Source: Cytospora piceicola (lineage: Eukaryota; Ascomycota; Sordariomycetes; Diaporthales; Cytosporaceae). Taken from it: a stretch of DNA of 64,000 nucleotides. The notes beneath the pieces are model-generated. The model was not told where the DNA came from. It saw nothing but the letters and a program-made list of their open reading frames with translations, and did no database searches. Shown in pieces: positions 15,601 through 28,039 of this stretch. The DNA is taken from assembly GCA_023375675.1 (NCBI GenBank), contig JALQBC010000011.1:186001-250000 (forward strand). Direction: 5' to 3'. Position numbers and translations under genes: made by a program. The number at the start of each line of letters is the position of its first letter. The first letter of the stretch is position 1.

Positions 15601-18600
15601 GAAAAAAGTATAATAAGTATTAAGCTTAAGTTTTAAATAACACTATATTAAGGACTAAGATTTAAAGAGGTAAGTATAGATATTAAGTATAAGATACCTT
15701 TTCGATAGTTTAAAGAGGATTTTAAAATAGATAGTTTTTAAACTTTTTACTTTACTTAGTTAGTTTTATCGAGCTTTAAAGTATATTTACTTATAACCTA
15801 ACAGGTTAGGTAAAGCTAATACTCGGGACCGAGTATATATAAGCGTTACGTTATCCGGAAATATATAGTTTATATTTTAGTATAAGGTATAAAAAACTAA
15901 TTATTTAAAACCTATATATATAGTCCTTTAGCTATAAGGTATAATAAGTAGTACTACTAACAGCCTACGAAAATACTAATTTTAATGTCCTTTAATTTTA
16001 ACCTTAATATTAATTATAATATTAACTATAATATTAGCTTTAAGTACTATAATAATTACTCCCTGTCTCTCGCTTACTTAATATAACAGTAATATTTACT
16101 ATTATATATTCCGCTTAGTAGGTATAATAACGCTATATAGTAGCTAAGTAACTCTCGAGGCTAGTATATAGGCGGTAGTCTCTATAGTAGATATAGCTAC
16201 TATCTACTTAACTTTATAATGCCCTTTACCTATAAGGAAAAATCGTAAAAGGTATACGATAGCCTCGTCGTATAACCTAGAATAAGAGTAATTAGATAAA
16301 TTAGTTTAATTGCTATAAAATAACTACTATGCTTATTAAATTTAAGTAGGAAACGCGGATTCCGGCAGTATTTTAACCCGGTCGGACTAAATTAAAGATT
16401 TAGGGGTGTATAGCTTAGGTACGCCGGGGGCTGTTTTTAGCTTAAATACGAGATTTATTAGGTTAAACCGATTTAAATTAATCTAATTTAGTTTAATACC
16501 TCGACTATTTCTTTTTTAAGTAGACTTTCGATATAATACAGAAACGTAATAGATTTACTTACTATATTTCTAATAATTAACTAATAAGCGGGATATATAG
16601 CAGGTATACTCGGACTATAGCTATAATAGTATTAGAATTTATAAGTAAGGTAAATTAGGTAAGAATAGTATATTATATATAACAGACTTTAATACTTTAT
16701 TACTTTACTATAACTATTAGTTTAATATTACGTTTTTATCGCGTTATTATAGTAGGCCTTATATTTAGCAGGTTTATTATAATCGGCGTTATCGGATTCC
16801 TTACTATTATTACTAAGGATCGTTATATTAAGACGCTTTATTTTATTAACTATCTGGTTTATTGTTTTACTTACCCGGTCTGTATCCTTAATAATATTCG
16901 AAAGGATATCGACTTAGTTTAACGCGGTTTACCGAACGTCTATAGTATATATCTTTATTATAAAAGCCTGTTCGTTAATATCCGTTATACTTTAAAGGAA
17001 GACTTATATAGCTTTATCTTAACTACTCTTCCCGCTTACTAAGATAACGATAATATCCGGGTACTTAGTATCGATAACTTCGATAAAGTCGAGTAGTAAG
17101 TTTTAAGCTTATAACAGGTTCTTTTAAACTAAAGATACTAAGGTTTTAAAGTTTTTATTACGCCTATAAGGTTTTTAAGGCTATATAAAGCTCTTTTATA
17201 TAGCCGCCCTTTAACTTAAGATAATAAGGACAGAACGGCTATAGCCGAGGTCTGGAGTAGAGTTAATAAAAGGTATATCTACTACGTCCGAAATCTGTTA
17301 AAATATATTTACGCCTATATACTTTTAGTATATCGGCCGCTTTAAAAAAGGAGTCGATAGTTTATAAAGTTTACCCGGTACCGGCGAAAAGCTTTAGCCG
17401 TTAGTAAACTTTAAGGCTAACGTTTTTAAGGTAGTTAAAAATATATCGAGTATAACTATTATCTAACAGATAAGATTAAAGTTAATAATATCGAATATAC
17501 TACTAGACTTTTACTATAAAGAGGGGAAGATACTAAAAGAAGAATAGTCTTTCTTAAAAGCTTAAGCGGATAGCGTTAAGGCGAACGTCGCTATAAAAAA
17601 GGCTACCGGCTATAGTCGTTTAATAACCTTGCGGATAATACTTTCGAAAATTTATACTTTTATAGCCTTTATATTTACTTATAGGCCGTACTTATCCTTT
17701 ATAAACGTCTATATAAGCTTAAAGTTTAAGTTTAAAGCTTTTCCTACCTTTTTATATACCGACTAAAAGAGCTTTTATAGTATACCTATATTATATATAG
17801 CAGCGTATAATAATAGCTTTTTTTTAGTTTATTTTCTTAAATCGGCGTCGGGCTTCGGGAGTATACGTTTTTTATAATATAACGTAAGGTCGGAGGTACT
17901 TTAGTAGTTAACGTAAGCCTTAGCTAAAGGTTTAATATAGCCTTATAAGGAGAATATATTAAAAGGTAGGTATCGAAAAGAGGGTTAGTATAAAGGACGG
18001 TAAATTATAGTTAAAAGTAATTAACTTAAGTTAATAAACGACTTCTAATAGCTATAATTTAAGCTAAGCTTTTAGCCTTATATAGTTAAGTTTTCGAATA
18101 GTATATGTTTAATTTATAACTAAAGGTAAAAAGGTAAGAATATATAGTTAAGAATAAAACACGGTAAGGTATAAATTAAGTCTTAGTAATAATAAGGTCC
18201 GACTTTAAAATTATAACTAAAACTAATAAGGAGATAAAATAAAAGTAAAATAATTTATTTAAAGTTTAAAGTGTTATATCTTTTAACGTTTATTAGTATA
18301 AACAGATACGGTTTTAAGTATATATATTACGCTTTTAATAGGTTAAAATATAGTAATATCTTAAAAACGCTAGGATTTAATTATACCGTAAGTTTTAATA
18401 GTATACGAGATAATTAAATTATATTAAAAAAGATATAGCTAACCGTATTTAAAAAGAACACGGTTTTTAAAAACGTAAAGGGTTTTACTACTTAACGACC
18501 TCGTGTCTTTAACGTATCGTTACTATACTAAATAGTTACTATATCTCTCGCGGCTAATACGTAGTCCTTCGGTCGAGTAATAATAGTAAGGTTATTACTA

Positions 18601-18964
18601 ATATAACCGATAAGTAATACGCCGACTATAGTAATAACGGTTTTAGTTTTACTAATTCTTAGCTTAAAACGAAAGTAGTTATTATTTTCGACTTAGCTAA
18701 AGTAAGTTTCGATACTTATTAAGCAGGTAGCTTTTTTAATATTAACTAACTATACTATTATAAGCGACCTCTTTATAATAAAGACCGATAAATTAGTATA
18801 TATTACTTAAAAGTAAGCTATTAAGAAATAAACAGTACGCACTATATTTCTAATATCCTTTTAAACCGATTTAATAAATTATCTTAACAGATAAAAACTT
18901 AAGACTAAAAATAATACTTTTAATTAAATAATAAAGGTTAGCTTATATTAAAAATAACTAGATA

Positions 18965-19358
18965 ACGCTTACTATATTAAGTTAAGCTATTACTAACCTT
19001 TATCTCGGATCTATAAGGAAAGGCTATATATAAATAACGTTTACTATATCGGGCTAACTTATAACTAAAAACTCCGCTTCGGACCTACTAAAAAAGGCTT
19101 AAATTACTTACCGTTTTATATAAGTTACGTTTACTATATCGAGTTAAACTATTACTTACTTTTGTCTCGGATCTATAAAGAAAAGCTATAGTTAATCGAT
19201 GTTTACCGTATCGGGCTAACGTATAACTAAGAACTCCGCCTTAAACTTACCGGGAAAGGCTTAAATTACTTATATACTATATATAATTTAAGTTACGCTT
19301 ACTATATTTAGTTAGACTACTACTAACCTTTACCCCGGATCTGCTAAAAGAGGTACTT
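18965..19358 (+). repeat. Array of five ~70-100-bp degenerate repeats
   Basis: Units begin near 18965, 19037, 19127, 19198 and 19295 with ACG(T/C)TTACTATAT(T/C). They carry a central CTCGGATCT(G/A)-like block and end in AAAGAGGC(T)TAAATT-like text, matching the array at 3327-3558 in unit and strand. Spacing varies (about 71-97 bp). The two arrays are probably the same part of two copies of one element. Confidence 0.7.
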
Positions 19359-20522
19359 TTAATTTAGCTAGTTATAATAACTATAGCAGTAATCTCTTAT
19401 AGCTATAGTATTTCTTATAATCGATTTTATAAACGCCGTATATATATAAGGCTATTAAGCCTTCCGGGAGTCTATATAATAATATATTATATAGGGTTAA
19501 GGTAAGACGAGTAAACGTTAAGTATCGTTAGTAGTTACTATTTCGATATTATAATTTAATTTTAAAATTATTAAAGTAAGATAATAAGTAAACCCGGGGT
19601 ATTTAATATTTAGTTTAACTAAGCTTAGTATACCTTTATAAGTATATAAATACTTAATTTTAATTTATCGAGCTTATATAGCCTTTTCCGTACTTATATC
19701 TAATATAAAACTTATATATAAAGCCTTAATTAGCAAATCTAACTATTTTAAATATTAATACTAAGCCGACCGGAAGCTATTATAAATAGTATAACCGGTA
19801 AGGCTTAAGCTTTTTATAAGTACTTACGTAAGAACTCGGATAATACTTTTAGTATTCTTATCTACTTTATCCGGATTATTTAAAACAGCTACTTTAAGTT
19901 TAGCTTTATAAAGTATAATATTACGTTATCCGATATCGATAAAAAAGCGATACGCCTTTAAAATTTTTCTTCTTACCTTATAAACAGAAAAAGGCGGCTT
20001 TAAGATCTCGGTTATTACTTAGCCGAAAGAGAGTGTTATATCTTTAACTAAGAACGTCGGCTTTCCGAAAGAGAATATTATATCGAAGCTAAAAATAAGT
20101 AGTTAAATAAAAAGGCCTATATCTTCGAACGGAATAAACAGTTTATTAAGGCTTATAGTATATAAATAAGAGAATAAGAACGTTACTTAGTAAAGGTTAT
20201 TAATTCGATCTCGAAAGCCTTAATAAAAGCCGAACTATAAAGCTTTTAAGTAAACCGCGAAACAGAAGTTACAGATAAAACGGTTTCGGAGGTAAAAGCT
20301 AAGATATACGAGGTATAAAATACTATAAAAAGCGTAGTTAATATATTATAGAATATTAGTTCCGGAGTCGGGATAGATTAAGTATTATAATTTAGATACG
20401 CCTTTTTAACTTTTCGAAGATTATTACGACGGTTAAAAAGTACGAAAACCCGATAAAACTTAAAATAATAACCCTCGCTTTACCGTTTCCTAACTAACAT
20501 CTTAAGCTTTAATAGCCTTCGA

Positions 20523-20672
20523 CAGCGATATCCTTAATCGTAATATTTTTAACTACGATCTTTTTAACCGCGATCTTTTTAACTACGATATCTTTAACTG
20601 TAATATCCTTAACCGTAATATCCTTAACTGTAATCCCTTTAACCGCGATCTTTTTAACTATAATATTTATTT
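20523..20672. repeat. 15-bp tandem repeat, about ten copies
   Basis: About ten 15-bp units of the form C(C/T)G(C/T)(G/A)ATMTYYTTTAA follow each other. A 15-bp period equals five codons, so this was probably a pentapeptide repeat in a now-dead coding region. Differences between units are mainly C/T and G/A. Confidence 0.75.
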
Positions 20673-23560
20673 AACCGATTATATAATAATTTCTAACCTT
20701 AAATAATAACTTTATATAACCTCTTTATCTACTGTTCTTTAATTAACCCCTTACGCCTTAACAGCCTCGATCGCGATACCCTCGACCGATCGTTATAATA
20801 TCCGGTATAGCGTAATAAAAGAAAGATATAGTACGGTATAGTAGAGATAGTAATAGTTTTATAACTTAACGCTTACTTAAAAAAAGCGGTATATATATTA
20901 CTAGCTACGTATTAAAAAGATATATTTAGCTTTACTATCTTAACTTTATCTAAGCTTTAGCTTTATTCTTATAATTAAGTTAAACCGACTTAATCGTAAA
21001 AGCAGATATTTATTCTTAATACCGGTATTTATCTGCTCGAATTAAAATATAAGTAACGTAATACTAGTTTATAAGTTTACTAAATAAAAGTAAGTTAAAT
21101 CTTATTTACTTTCCGCCTTCCGATTATTTCTGTTATTCTTTAATCGGTTTTATACCTATACTTATACTTAATCCCTTTATCTTCTATAAAATGTTTTAAA
21201 TAATACACTTAATAAAAGGCTTTTTATTATTATAAAAGAGACTAATATATAAAATCCCCTTTTGCTACGTTTATATTAATATATCCGGGTACCTTTATTT
21301 AAAAGTGCCCTTTAAGATAAGTAAAACCTTATTATATATTAACGTACTAAAAGAGATACTTTCGTCGCTTAATAAAAGTCGTATAACTAGCTTTGCCTTT
21401 TCTTTACTTTTCTTTTTGTCGATAAGATACGGAATACCTTTTTAGTCGAGCTTTTTTTAAAGCTAGCTTAATATTTAAAAGAAAATACCTTCTTTTAGCT
21501 TTACTTTAAGCTACGGAGGCTCGATACCGGTTTTTCAATACGCGGGAAGCGTATATTTTTTAGCGTAAAGGAGATCTGCGAAAGTATCGTCGGCTAATAA
21601 CTTTTAGTTTAAAACGAAAGATATAGTAAATATATCGATAATTCTTAGCTACGTTAACTATTTAGAAACGAACTATCTTAGCTCTTATTATAGCTATATA
21701 ATATCTCTTCTTTAAAGTAGCGTTTATTTAGGCGGAATAGCCGTTAAGGCGGCTCGAGGCTAGCTTTTATACGAGTTAACGTATATTCTTACTTTATCGG
21801 AGAAGTTTTTATTTAAAGGGAGCTTTTACTTTAACAGGATAACTATAAAAGCGTAGTTTTATTTTTATAGTTAATTCCCTTCTTATAGAAGTTTATACTT
21901 CGGTAGGATAACTATCGTATTGTTTATTAATAGCCGGTTAGGTTTATTATATTAAGGGATTATCTTATATATTAGTTTATAAACGGGTTTATCTATAATT
22001 ATTAGAAAAGAAGACTTTACCTTTAAATCTTATACGATTAATTTAGTAAACTCCTTTTATAATATATCGGATATTAACTATATCCTTCTACGTTTTATAT
22101 ATATATATATACTTTAATAGTTTATAGCGATAATATCGAAGACTTTAAATAGTAGTATATAATACGTATTTACGTTATATCGTAAGTTCTTATAAGCTAA
22201 GGTATCGGCGATTAGTAAATTAGTAAAAAGCGGTTTACGCTATTACGCTTTTTAGCTTTTATTTAAAGAGATACGCCGTTCGATAATCTACTAACGTAGC
22301 TCCGGAACCGTTATATCGAATAGTCTTTTCGGCCTACTAAGAAAAGGCTATATATATTATATTACGTTAAGCTAGTCTTATTCTTAAAGCTCGGACTAAT
22401 AATATATTAGTATAACCTTAAATAGATATAGAGGAAAGGGTATAAACTATAATATAACCCGAGATAATACTTTTCTTCGTTTAATATTCTAGCTTTAAAG
22501 TATAGTTTTTAATTTCTTTAATTAATAGGTCTATAAAAGGTAATAGCTTTTTTACGAAAAGGTTGTCTTATAATAGTATAAATTCTTATAACGTTAAGAA
22601 GATTATTAGACGGCTATAGTCGGCTTTATTTAAAATCCTTTATTAATTAATAAAGCGGCGGAAGTTATACTTAGTCGACGATATTATCTTTTTAGCCGTT
22701 TCTTATACGAGAATAAATCTCGATAAAGTCGGCTTTTAGTCTTTAAAGGTTATAGTTACGTTTATCGAAGGTAATAAGCTTAAAGATAAAAAACTTCGAT
22801 TATCGACTATAAATCGCTAATTTCGATACGTAGTAATAACAGACTGTTAAACAGCTTTTTTAAACACCTTTATTAGATACTTTTCTTAGAAACCTTTATT
22901 AGATATAGCTTTCTAAGCGCCGTCTTATTACCTCGTACTATTATATATTGTAAGTCTTAAGCTTTTTATTCGTTTAAAAGAACTACTATACAGCTAGTAG
23001 GCTATTTTAAATTACGTATAAATTATATACTAAAAAAGCTAATCGTGATTTTTAAATATATTTCGGTAACTCGGCTTTATTTCGGTACTTACTATCTTTT
23101 AATAAAGGCTTTTTTAAATAAACGCCTTATATACTTAAACTTTATACCTTACGTAATTACCTCCTTTATACTTTATACTTCTCGTAACCTTACCTCCTTT
23201 ATTTAACCTTTTATAACCTTACTTACTTCCTTATACTTTTTATAACGTATACTACGTATATATTACCTTAATATTATCAGATATTTAAACTCTTATTAGA
23301 CATTCCGACCTTAAACTATTACTATTATAGGTAAACGTAATAAACTACTTCTTAAGCTAGCTCTGAAGCCGACACGTTAGTAAATTTTAATAATTAATTA
23401 AACGTTCGGCTATACGTTATCTAGTATATTATCTATAATAACTTATAACCCTTATCGAACACTTACTTCGTCTCGATACTAATTCTATTTGCTTTATAGC
23501 TAACCCTTCGAAAAGACTACTTAATAGCCGACTAACCCTATATAATGCCTAGCTAGTTAT

Positions 23561-23636
23561 CGACTAAGCTATCGACTAAGCTATCGACTAAGCTATCGAC
23601 TAAGCTATCGACTAAGCTATCGACTAAGCTATCGAC
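23561..23636. repeat. 12-bp tandem repeat CGACTAAGCTAT, six copies
   Basis: Six identical 12-bp units (23561-23632) are followed by a partial seventh. Near-perfect identity inside heavily mutated DNA suggests the expansion happened after RIP. Confidence 0.9.
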
Positions 23637-26600
23637 AGTAAGTTAAAAAACATCTTATTCTTTATCTCGACGGATTAATACTAATAATCCTAGCTAAAGC
23701 TAACCCTTTAAGGAGAGAACTAACTAGCCGACTAACTAGCCGACTAGTTTTACACAATACTCGAAGGTTTATTCTAGCCTTACGTTATTAAAAACAGATA
23801 CGTAATTATCGCCTAAGTAGTCTTTAACTAAAAGGCTAGTAATAAAGTGTTCTTAGTCGTTTTTAAAGATATTCTTACGTTTAAATTAAAAGACTATATA
23901 TTTCTATTTTATTTTCGAAAAGATAAAATATTTATACCTAGCCTTTCTTAAATATAGTATAACGAACGTATTAAAAACGTTATAAATAGCTTTTAGCGAA
24001 ACTTTTATAAAATCCCCTCGGCTAATATTACTTCGTTAAAAGTTAACGAAACCGATTTTCTAAAACTATAAGCTTTCGACTTTTTAACCGGCTAGAACGT
24101 GTTATTCCTTATATCCTTATTTATAATATCCTTAAAGGCTTTTATACTATTCGCTTTTCGTTAAAAGGCTTTATATTACTATATAAAAGCTAATCTCGTA
24201 GTTATTATAAGCTTTTTTAACTAAGTAAAAAGCCCGGATATATTTATTTTAAACCTTATAGTCGCCGCCTGTTAATAAAAAGTCTTACGAGATTTCGAAA
24301 CGCCTTAAGATTAACGTCTTCCCGTTCTTTAATAGCTTACCGTTACCGTAAAGAACTTTATAATAGCTCGACTTTTACTAAAGCTTTATAACCGGAGCTG
24401 TTAAGCTCGGCTAAAATAATAGGCCGATATAACGAATAAAGACTTAAAGATAATTCTTAAAACCGTATCGATAAGGAAAAAAACACGACTTATAAAAGAA
24501 AAGCTTATAAAAGCTAAATACCTACCTTTTAAGTTCCGAATCGTAGAAACCAGATCTCTTAATAACGTATTAGTTTAAAAAGTGTCCCGGATTTAATAAG
24601 GCTACCTAGCTATTTTTAAAAGCTACAGCCTCGGCGAATCGGAGTTTAAAACCTATATACTTCTCGATAGTACGTATATCTATCTCTTCTATATCTTTTA
24701 CTATAGCTAGCTACGCTCTATTAGCTATATAATCGGCACTCTGTATACTATATTAGTTTTATTAGATTTCTATAGAAAATATAATAAAGCTATAGTACGC
24801 TTCGACCTTTATAAGCTTAAACTAGGTATTTATTAAGAGCGGTTCCTCTTTTATATTATTTATAACGTTTTATAATAAGTCGCTTAAGCCGTTTAAAAGG
24901 TTAGTAACCGGCGGCTAAGTAAAGACCGCTACTTACTAAACTTTATACTCGAGGTTTAGTAGTCGATTACAGACCGTTAAAGCTTTTCGATTATACTATT
25001 CGAGTAAAGCCTTTTCCGCTATATACCTGCTACGTAAAGACCTTTAAACTCTGTAATATTTTCGAGGTATTAAAGTCCTTTATTACTGGTAGTTAAACTT
25101 ATTAAGTACCCGGACTTATTCGATCCGGTAAAAAGCTTTTAAAACGAGTTTCGTAACGTTTCTTAAGATAGTAATATTACTAATAAAGTTATAAGCTCTT
25201 ATAATCTTTCGTTTTAGCTAGCTTAGTTTACTTACCTATTATAAATCCCGATAAATAGACCGTTTTAAAAACTCGACCTTAAACTTAATAAAAAGCGATA
25301 AGCTTTAAAGGAATATTTTAAAATAAAAGCTTCTGATTCGTCGTTTATAAACCTTAACCTGCCGGACTTTTTATATATTTAACTTTTAAATAGTTAAAAC
25401 TAACTACTTTCTTTCCGGTACTTTAATTATAATATTAGTAACCTCGACACCGGCTAATTCTAATACTACTTTAACCGCTTTTATAATAAGTAAAGGTATA
25501 AGTATAATATTTACTAAAGGTTATTCTTTAACTAAAAAGCTTTAAAAGCTTATCGAGATATTAACTCTTATCTCGATATAAAAAGGGTTTTCGATTAAGC
25601 TTATAAGTTCTTTTAAAAATACCTCTGTTATAACTATATCGACTATACCGGAAGGTAAAAGAAATATAAAGATAAAGGAAACTTAAATTAACATTATTAA
25701 AGTTATATACCTTTAAAAAAGCGATCGCCTCCGATAATAGTTTACGAATACAGCTTTTCTTAAACGCGTCGAATAATAAATCTTAACCGGTATTAAATAT
25801 TAAAATTCTATCGCTAATATATAAACGACCGCGGTAAGCTTAACTAAAGGCTATTAAAAACATTTTAGTACTCGATCTGTTATTTCGAGACTAACAGAAA
25901 GTATTATTAGTAAAGATATAAAGACTTAAAAACCTATAAAAAAATCGTCTTTTACTCTAACCTTTATTTTAAAAGTAAGATAGATATTATTAACGAAGTT
26001 ACCGTTTAAACGTAAAAGGCCGTTTAAAAGCCTTTTTTATTATAAGTACTTTAGGATTTTTAAAACAACTATAAGGCTATATAAAATCGTAGTTTATAAA
26101 AGAAGGGCTAAAGCGACGATTAACAGAAAAAACCTCTTATATATTAAGCTTATAAACGAGGCTTTTAGGATATAACTAATCGCGATTAATATTTTAAATC
26201 TGTAAAATATAAATTCTGAAATCTTACTTCTATCTTATTATTATAGAGGTATTATTATTAGCTTTACGACTTTAAGACGAACATCCTTTACCGGTCGAAA
26301 AAGTATACTATAAAGTACTATCTAATACTTAAGATCGAGCCGTTAGACCTCGTAGGGAAGGTTAAAAACCCCTTTAAAAAGCTTCGAAATATCTTTTCGA
26401 GTAATAATAGTATCCTTACCAACCTAAGGGAATATATATATTTTAAATACCTTTATTTATTCTTAATAAGAAGTAATTATTTATAATACCGGTTAACAGG
26501 CGGCTGTTATATAAACCGCGATATACTTAAGTTAATTAATAACGACGTTTCGATCGCTTACGTAAAGGTATACGTATATCTTAAAGGTTAAAAGCCTGCC

Positions 26601-26685
26601 GGAAGCGATAGTAGTTAGACTTTATAGCTATTACCTTAAGGTAAGGCTTCCGGGAAAGGGAAGACGTCCGGAAAGGGTAAGGTAA

Positions 26686-26790
26686 GTGTCGCTATTAGAG
26701 GTGTCGCTATTAAAGGTGTCGCTGTTAAAGGTATCGCTGCTAAAGATATCGCTGCTAGAGGTGTCGCTGCTAGAGGTGTCGCTACTAGAT
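26686..26790 (+). repeat. 15-bp tandem repeat, seven copies
   Basis: Seven units of (G/A)T(G/A)TCGCT(A/G)(C/T)TA(G/A)AG with an exact 15-bp period, corresponding to a five-residue peptide repeat. It lies just upstream of a Ser/Asp-rich ORF end at about 27113, probably in the same dead gene. Confidence 0.85.
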
Positions 26791-26799
26791 AACAGCCGA

Positions 26800-27113
26800 T
26801 TTCGAATCTAAGGTTAACTTTAAAACGCTAGAATTCTAATAATAGTTACTCTTTAAAAAAGTCTTTAAAACGTTAGTCCCCGGAGGTAAAGGATCTTATA
26901 ATACGTCGACGATTATTACGGCTAGCCGTCCTTTAGCCGAGATCGAGTAGTATGTCGTTACTAGTATAGGCGGTAGCGTTAAACGATATCGTAGATAAGG
27001 GTAAGGATAGCGCTAGTAGTATTAATAATAACGACGGTAGCGATAGTAGCGATAGTTTTAAGGCTGACTATACCGACGATAGTGACGATAGTTTTAAAGG
27101 TAAATAATAGGTT
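26800..27113 (+). pseudogene. C-terminal remnant of a decayed ORF with acidic Ser/Asp tail
   Basis: The final frame reads through DGSDSSDSFKADYTDDSDD and ends at TAA TAG (27108-27113). Upstream it is broken by RIP stops and frame changes, and probably includes the 15-bp repeat at 26686-26790. Ser/Asp-rich C-terminal tails occur in many nuclear and transposon proteins, so no family can be named. It is the last coding-like sequence before the left element terminus. Confidence 0.4.
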
Positions 27114-27366
27114 TAAGAGTACGAGGTGATATAAGGAAATAAGGGTAAGGATATTTAGATTAGATATATGAATTTAGACGTTAAGATATTACACGAACGA
27201 TTATAACTATTTATCGCTTTTATCGCCTTTAGCATTTAATCGAATAGCCTTCCCTTTTATCCCTTTTAAGCCGGGGGCCCTTTATAATTAACCTTTAGGC
27301 GAGATTTTTACGTCGTTTATGTTATAATTTAGCAGCTGTCCTTATAGTATACGTTACGTCTTCTGT

Positions 27367-27615
27367 AGCGGACCGACCGTAAAAGGTATCGTAGCCTTCT
27401 GTATCGCCTTTCCTACTCGGTATAGCCCGGACCGACCGTAAAAGGTATCGTAGCTATCTATAGATTATCCGGCCAGACTGTTTAAGGCATTATAGCCTCC
27501 TGCATCGCCTTTCCTACTCGGTGTGGCCTAAGCCGACCGTAGCGGACCGACCGTAAGAGGCATCGTAGCTATACGTTACGTATTCTGTAACAGACCGACC
27601 GTAAGATAGACTGTA
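27367..27615. repeat. Degenerate repeats with GGACCGACCGTAAAAGG core
   Basis: The core (C)GACCGACCGTAA(A/G)AGG(T/C)ATCGTAGC recurs about five times at irregular spacing, together with a repeated GTATCGCCTTTCCTACTCGG-like block (twice). It lies 0.4-0.7 kb inside the left element terminus and looks like a subterminal repeat zone. No matching zone was recognised next to the right terminus. Confidence 0.65.
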
Positions 27616-27684
27616 AACACACTACCGACACGGCTACGGTTAGATAAACAGAGGACTATTAAGCGTAATAAAAGCTAGACGATT

Positions 27685-27870
27685 AGGACTCGAAGGCCGA
27701 AGGTCGAAGGTCGAGGTCGAGATAGAGATAGTAATAGTTACGATCAGATTCGAAGGCGATATAGAAATAAAGAGATAGCTACGATCAGACTCGAAGGTCG
27801 AAGGTCGAGGGCGATATAAAGACAGAGAGATAGCTACGATTAAACTTAAAGGCTAGACTCGAAAGTCGAA
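27685..27870. repeat. Degenerate repeats with GATAGCTACGATCAGA core
   Basis: Segments starting TACGATCAGA(T/C)TCGAAGG recur at about 27739, 27780 and 27835, spaced 41 and 55 bp. The difference is due to a duplicated GAAGGTC block. It is a minisatellite-like zone between the GACCGACCG repeats and the terminal repeats. Confidence 0.65.
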
Positions 27871-27896
27871 GTAAAACTTACGATATATATATCATA

Positions 27897-28039
27897 CTCG
27901 AAAATACACTCTAGAAACAGGCCTTAGACTCGAGATGCACTCTAAAAACAGGTGTTAAACTCGAAAATACACTCCCGAAACACTGTCTCAGGAGCCGAAA
28001 CCTGCTAAAATCGGAAATTACCGCCTTTTGTTGTCGAGG
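27897..28039 (+). mobile_element. Element terminus with subterminal repeats, left of gene island
   Basis: Three ~31-bp direct repeats begin at 27897, 27929 and 27960 with CTCGA(A/G)(A/G)T(A/G)CACTC. They are followed by a 50-bp terminal sequence (27990-28039) ending GTTGTCGAGG. The reverse complement of this 50-mer matches 50378-50427 at 43 of 50 positions, and six of the seven differences are transitions. Normal-composition DNA starts directly after 28039. The element class is unknown; the far end was not found, so target-site duplication cannot be judged. Confidence 0.7.

Larger units (their letters stand above)
1..28039. repeat. Left AT-rich RIP-degraded repeat block
   Basis: The whole stretch is strongly AT-rich, packed with TA steps and TAA/TAG triplets in all frames. 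CA and TG dinucleotides are nearly absent while CG is still common. This is the pattern expected when RIP turns CpA into TpA in repeated DNA. No intact gene is visible. Identifiable pieces (tandem arrays, a decayed ORF family at 12.6-15.6 kb, an acidic-tailed ORF end near 27.1 kb, and an element terminus at 27990-28039) are listed separately. In the remaining parts (1-3.3, 3.6-9.5, 9.7-12.6, 15.6-18.9, 19.4-26.6 kb) I see decayed coding-like stretches but nothing I can name. It could be a transposon nest or pericentromeric DNA. Confidence 0.85.

Noticed and set aside
2800..16500. Possible long terminal repeats: similar ~50-bp text ACGAGATTT...GATTTAA...TTAATTT at about 2808-2860 and 16446-16500
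   Set aside because: Similarity is short and in AT-rich low-complexity DNA; no matching ends, primer-binding site or flanking duplications were found.
22656..22760. KLYLVDDIIFLA stretch resembling a reverse-transcriptase YxDD motif
   Set aside because: Only this one motif was seen, without the other reverse-transcriptase blocks in the same frame, so a retrotransposon call is not supported.
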